A stretch of DNA of 64,000 nt from NCBI RefSeq assembly GCF_900172315.1, contig NZ_FWFV01000001.1, positions 620,001 through 684,000 of the forward strand, in the 5' to 3' direction. The notes under the pieces are model-generated. The model was not told the origin of the DNA. It searched no databases and saw nothing but the letters and a program-made list of their open reading frames with translations. A program made the position numbers and the translations under genes. Positions 63,515 to 64,000 of this stretch are shown here, one piece after another (the first letter of the stretch is position 1; each line of letters begins with the position of its first letter). Origin of the DNA: Palleronia marisminoris (GTDB taxonomy: Bacteria > Pseudomonadota > Alphaproteobacteria > Rhodobacterales > Rhodobacteraceae).

Positions 63515-64000
63515 CTATTTCTTCCCTCCGATGCGGAGCACCTGGAACTGCAGGATCGAGATCACGACGATCAGCAGGAACAGCACCAGCGAGATCGCCG
63601 CCGCGTATCCGCCGTTGTTCAGCTGGAACGCTTCGCGATAGACCATCAGCAGCAGCACGTAGCTGGAGTTGAAGGGACCGCCCTCGGACAGCAGGTAGAT
63701 CTGGTCGAAGATCTTGAGCTGCAGGATCAGTTGCAGCGTCAGAACCAGCGCCGTCACCGGCCACAGAAGCGGCCATGTCACCCTGAGGAACAGCTGCCCG
63801 CGCGTCGCGCCGTCCAGCTTGGCGGCCTCGTAGAGCTCTTCGGGGATGTTGCGCAGCCCGGCGATGAACAGCAGCACGTTGAAGCCGTTGGTCCACCAGA
63901 TCGTCACGACCGCGACGGAGGGCATGACCCAGAACGGGTTCTTGAAGACGGGCACCCGCTTGCCGGTGACGGCCTCGATCGCGGGTTGCAGGACACCGAA
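63515..64000 (-). CDS. CUT1 sugar ABC transporter permease (MalF-like), 5' part outside window
   Basis: The C-terminal 161 codons of a second permease run off the window end without a start. The visible part has the coupling loop IPEELYEAAKLDGATRGQLFLRVTWPLLWP (EAAKLDGA) and IYLLSEGGPFNSSYVLLLMVYREAF, both standard for MalF-type permeases. It pairs with the MalG-like permease. The binding protein and ATPase genes should lie beyond the window. Confidence 0.88.
   Translation of the reverse strand, partial: FGVLQPAIEAVTGKRVPVFKNPFWVMPSVAVVTIWWTNGFNVLLFIAGLRNIPEELYEAAKLDGATRGQLFLRVTWPLLWPVTALVLTLQLILQLKIFDQIYLLSEGGPFNSSYVLLLMVYREAFQLNNGGYAAAISLVLFLLIVVISILQFQVLRIGGKK

Overview
The window is GC-rich, densely coded alphaproteobacterial DNA, most likely from a member of the Rhodobacteraceae. 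The indications are an FnrL-type regulator beside ccoNOQP and ccoGHIS, FNR boxes of the TTGAT-N4-GTCAA kind, a rhizobial-type rhaRSTPQUK operon with a fused aldolase/dehydrogenase, a rhizobial-type glpSTPQUV glycerol importer, and a MucR/Ros regulator. I saw no rRNA, tRNA, CRISPR array, insertion sequence or prophage. It reads as ordinary chromosome with a few decaying genes.

Layout. 1-4038 (minus): a sensory operon of a short LOV photoreceptor, a CheB/CheR/PAS/HWE-kinase fusion and the start of a response regulator. 4242-6183: a NUDIX hydrolase and a PiT phosphate permease. 6232-18459: a microaerobic/anaerobic island holding fnrL, a universal stress protein, cbb3 oxidase (ccoNOQP) and its maturation genes (ccoGHIS), then an unknown protein, a MucR regulator and a HemG-like flavodoxin. 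Four good FNR boxes and one degenerate box punctuate this island. 18507-30290: L-rhamnose catabolism, with rhaI and rhaD on the minus strand and rhaRSTPQUK plus an L-lactate dehydrogenase on the plus strand. Together they take L-rhamnose to DHAP and pyruvate. 30272-32528: remnants of an IclR regulator and possibly a TRAP permease, then intact kduI and kduD (uronate/pectin catabolism). 32567-34990: xylA with a LacI regulator. 35182-38638: a sulfate-type ABC importer. 38686-45991: a glycerol-type ABC importer (glpSTPQUV) with a divergent DeoR regulator. 45988-51057: a TetR-controlled RND efflux pair. 51140-56558: a DUF808 protein, an SPW-repeat protein, a HIRAN gene broken by a stop codon, a YebE-like protein, an MFS exporter and a CPA1 antiporter. 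56713-61725: hemN, a DUF454 protein, gdhA, a truncated haemoglobin divergent from nsrR across a palindrome, a DUF6522-like protein and an SH3 lipoprotein. 61896-64000: a GntR regulator and two CUT1 sugar permeases, the last running off the end.

Two themes connect the parts. The first is adaptation to low oxygen and nitric oxide: FnrL, cbb3 oxidase, anaerobic haem synthesis (HemG-like, HemN), NsrR and truncated haemoglobin. The second is scavenging of plant or algal carbon (rhamnose, uronates, xylose, glycerol), with most loci carrying their own regulator and a visible candidate operator. I found no wholly new system. The least ordinary items are the LOV/chemotaxis-fusion/kinase operon, the NsrR-haemoglobin-DUF6522 unit, the Cys-rich CcoQ tail and the decaying loci.
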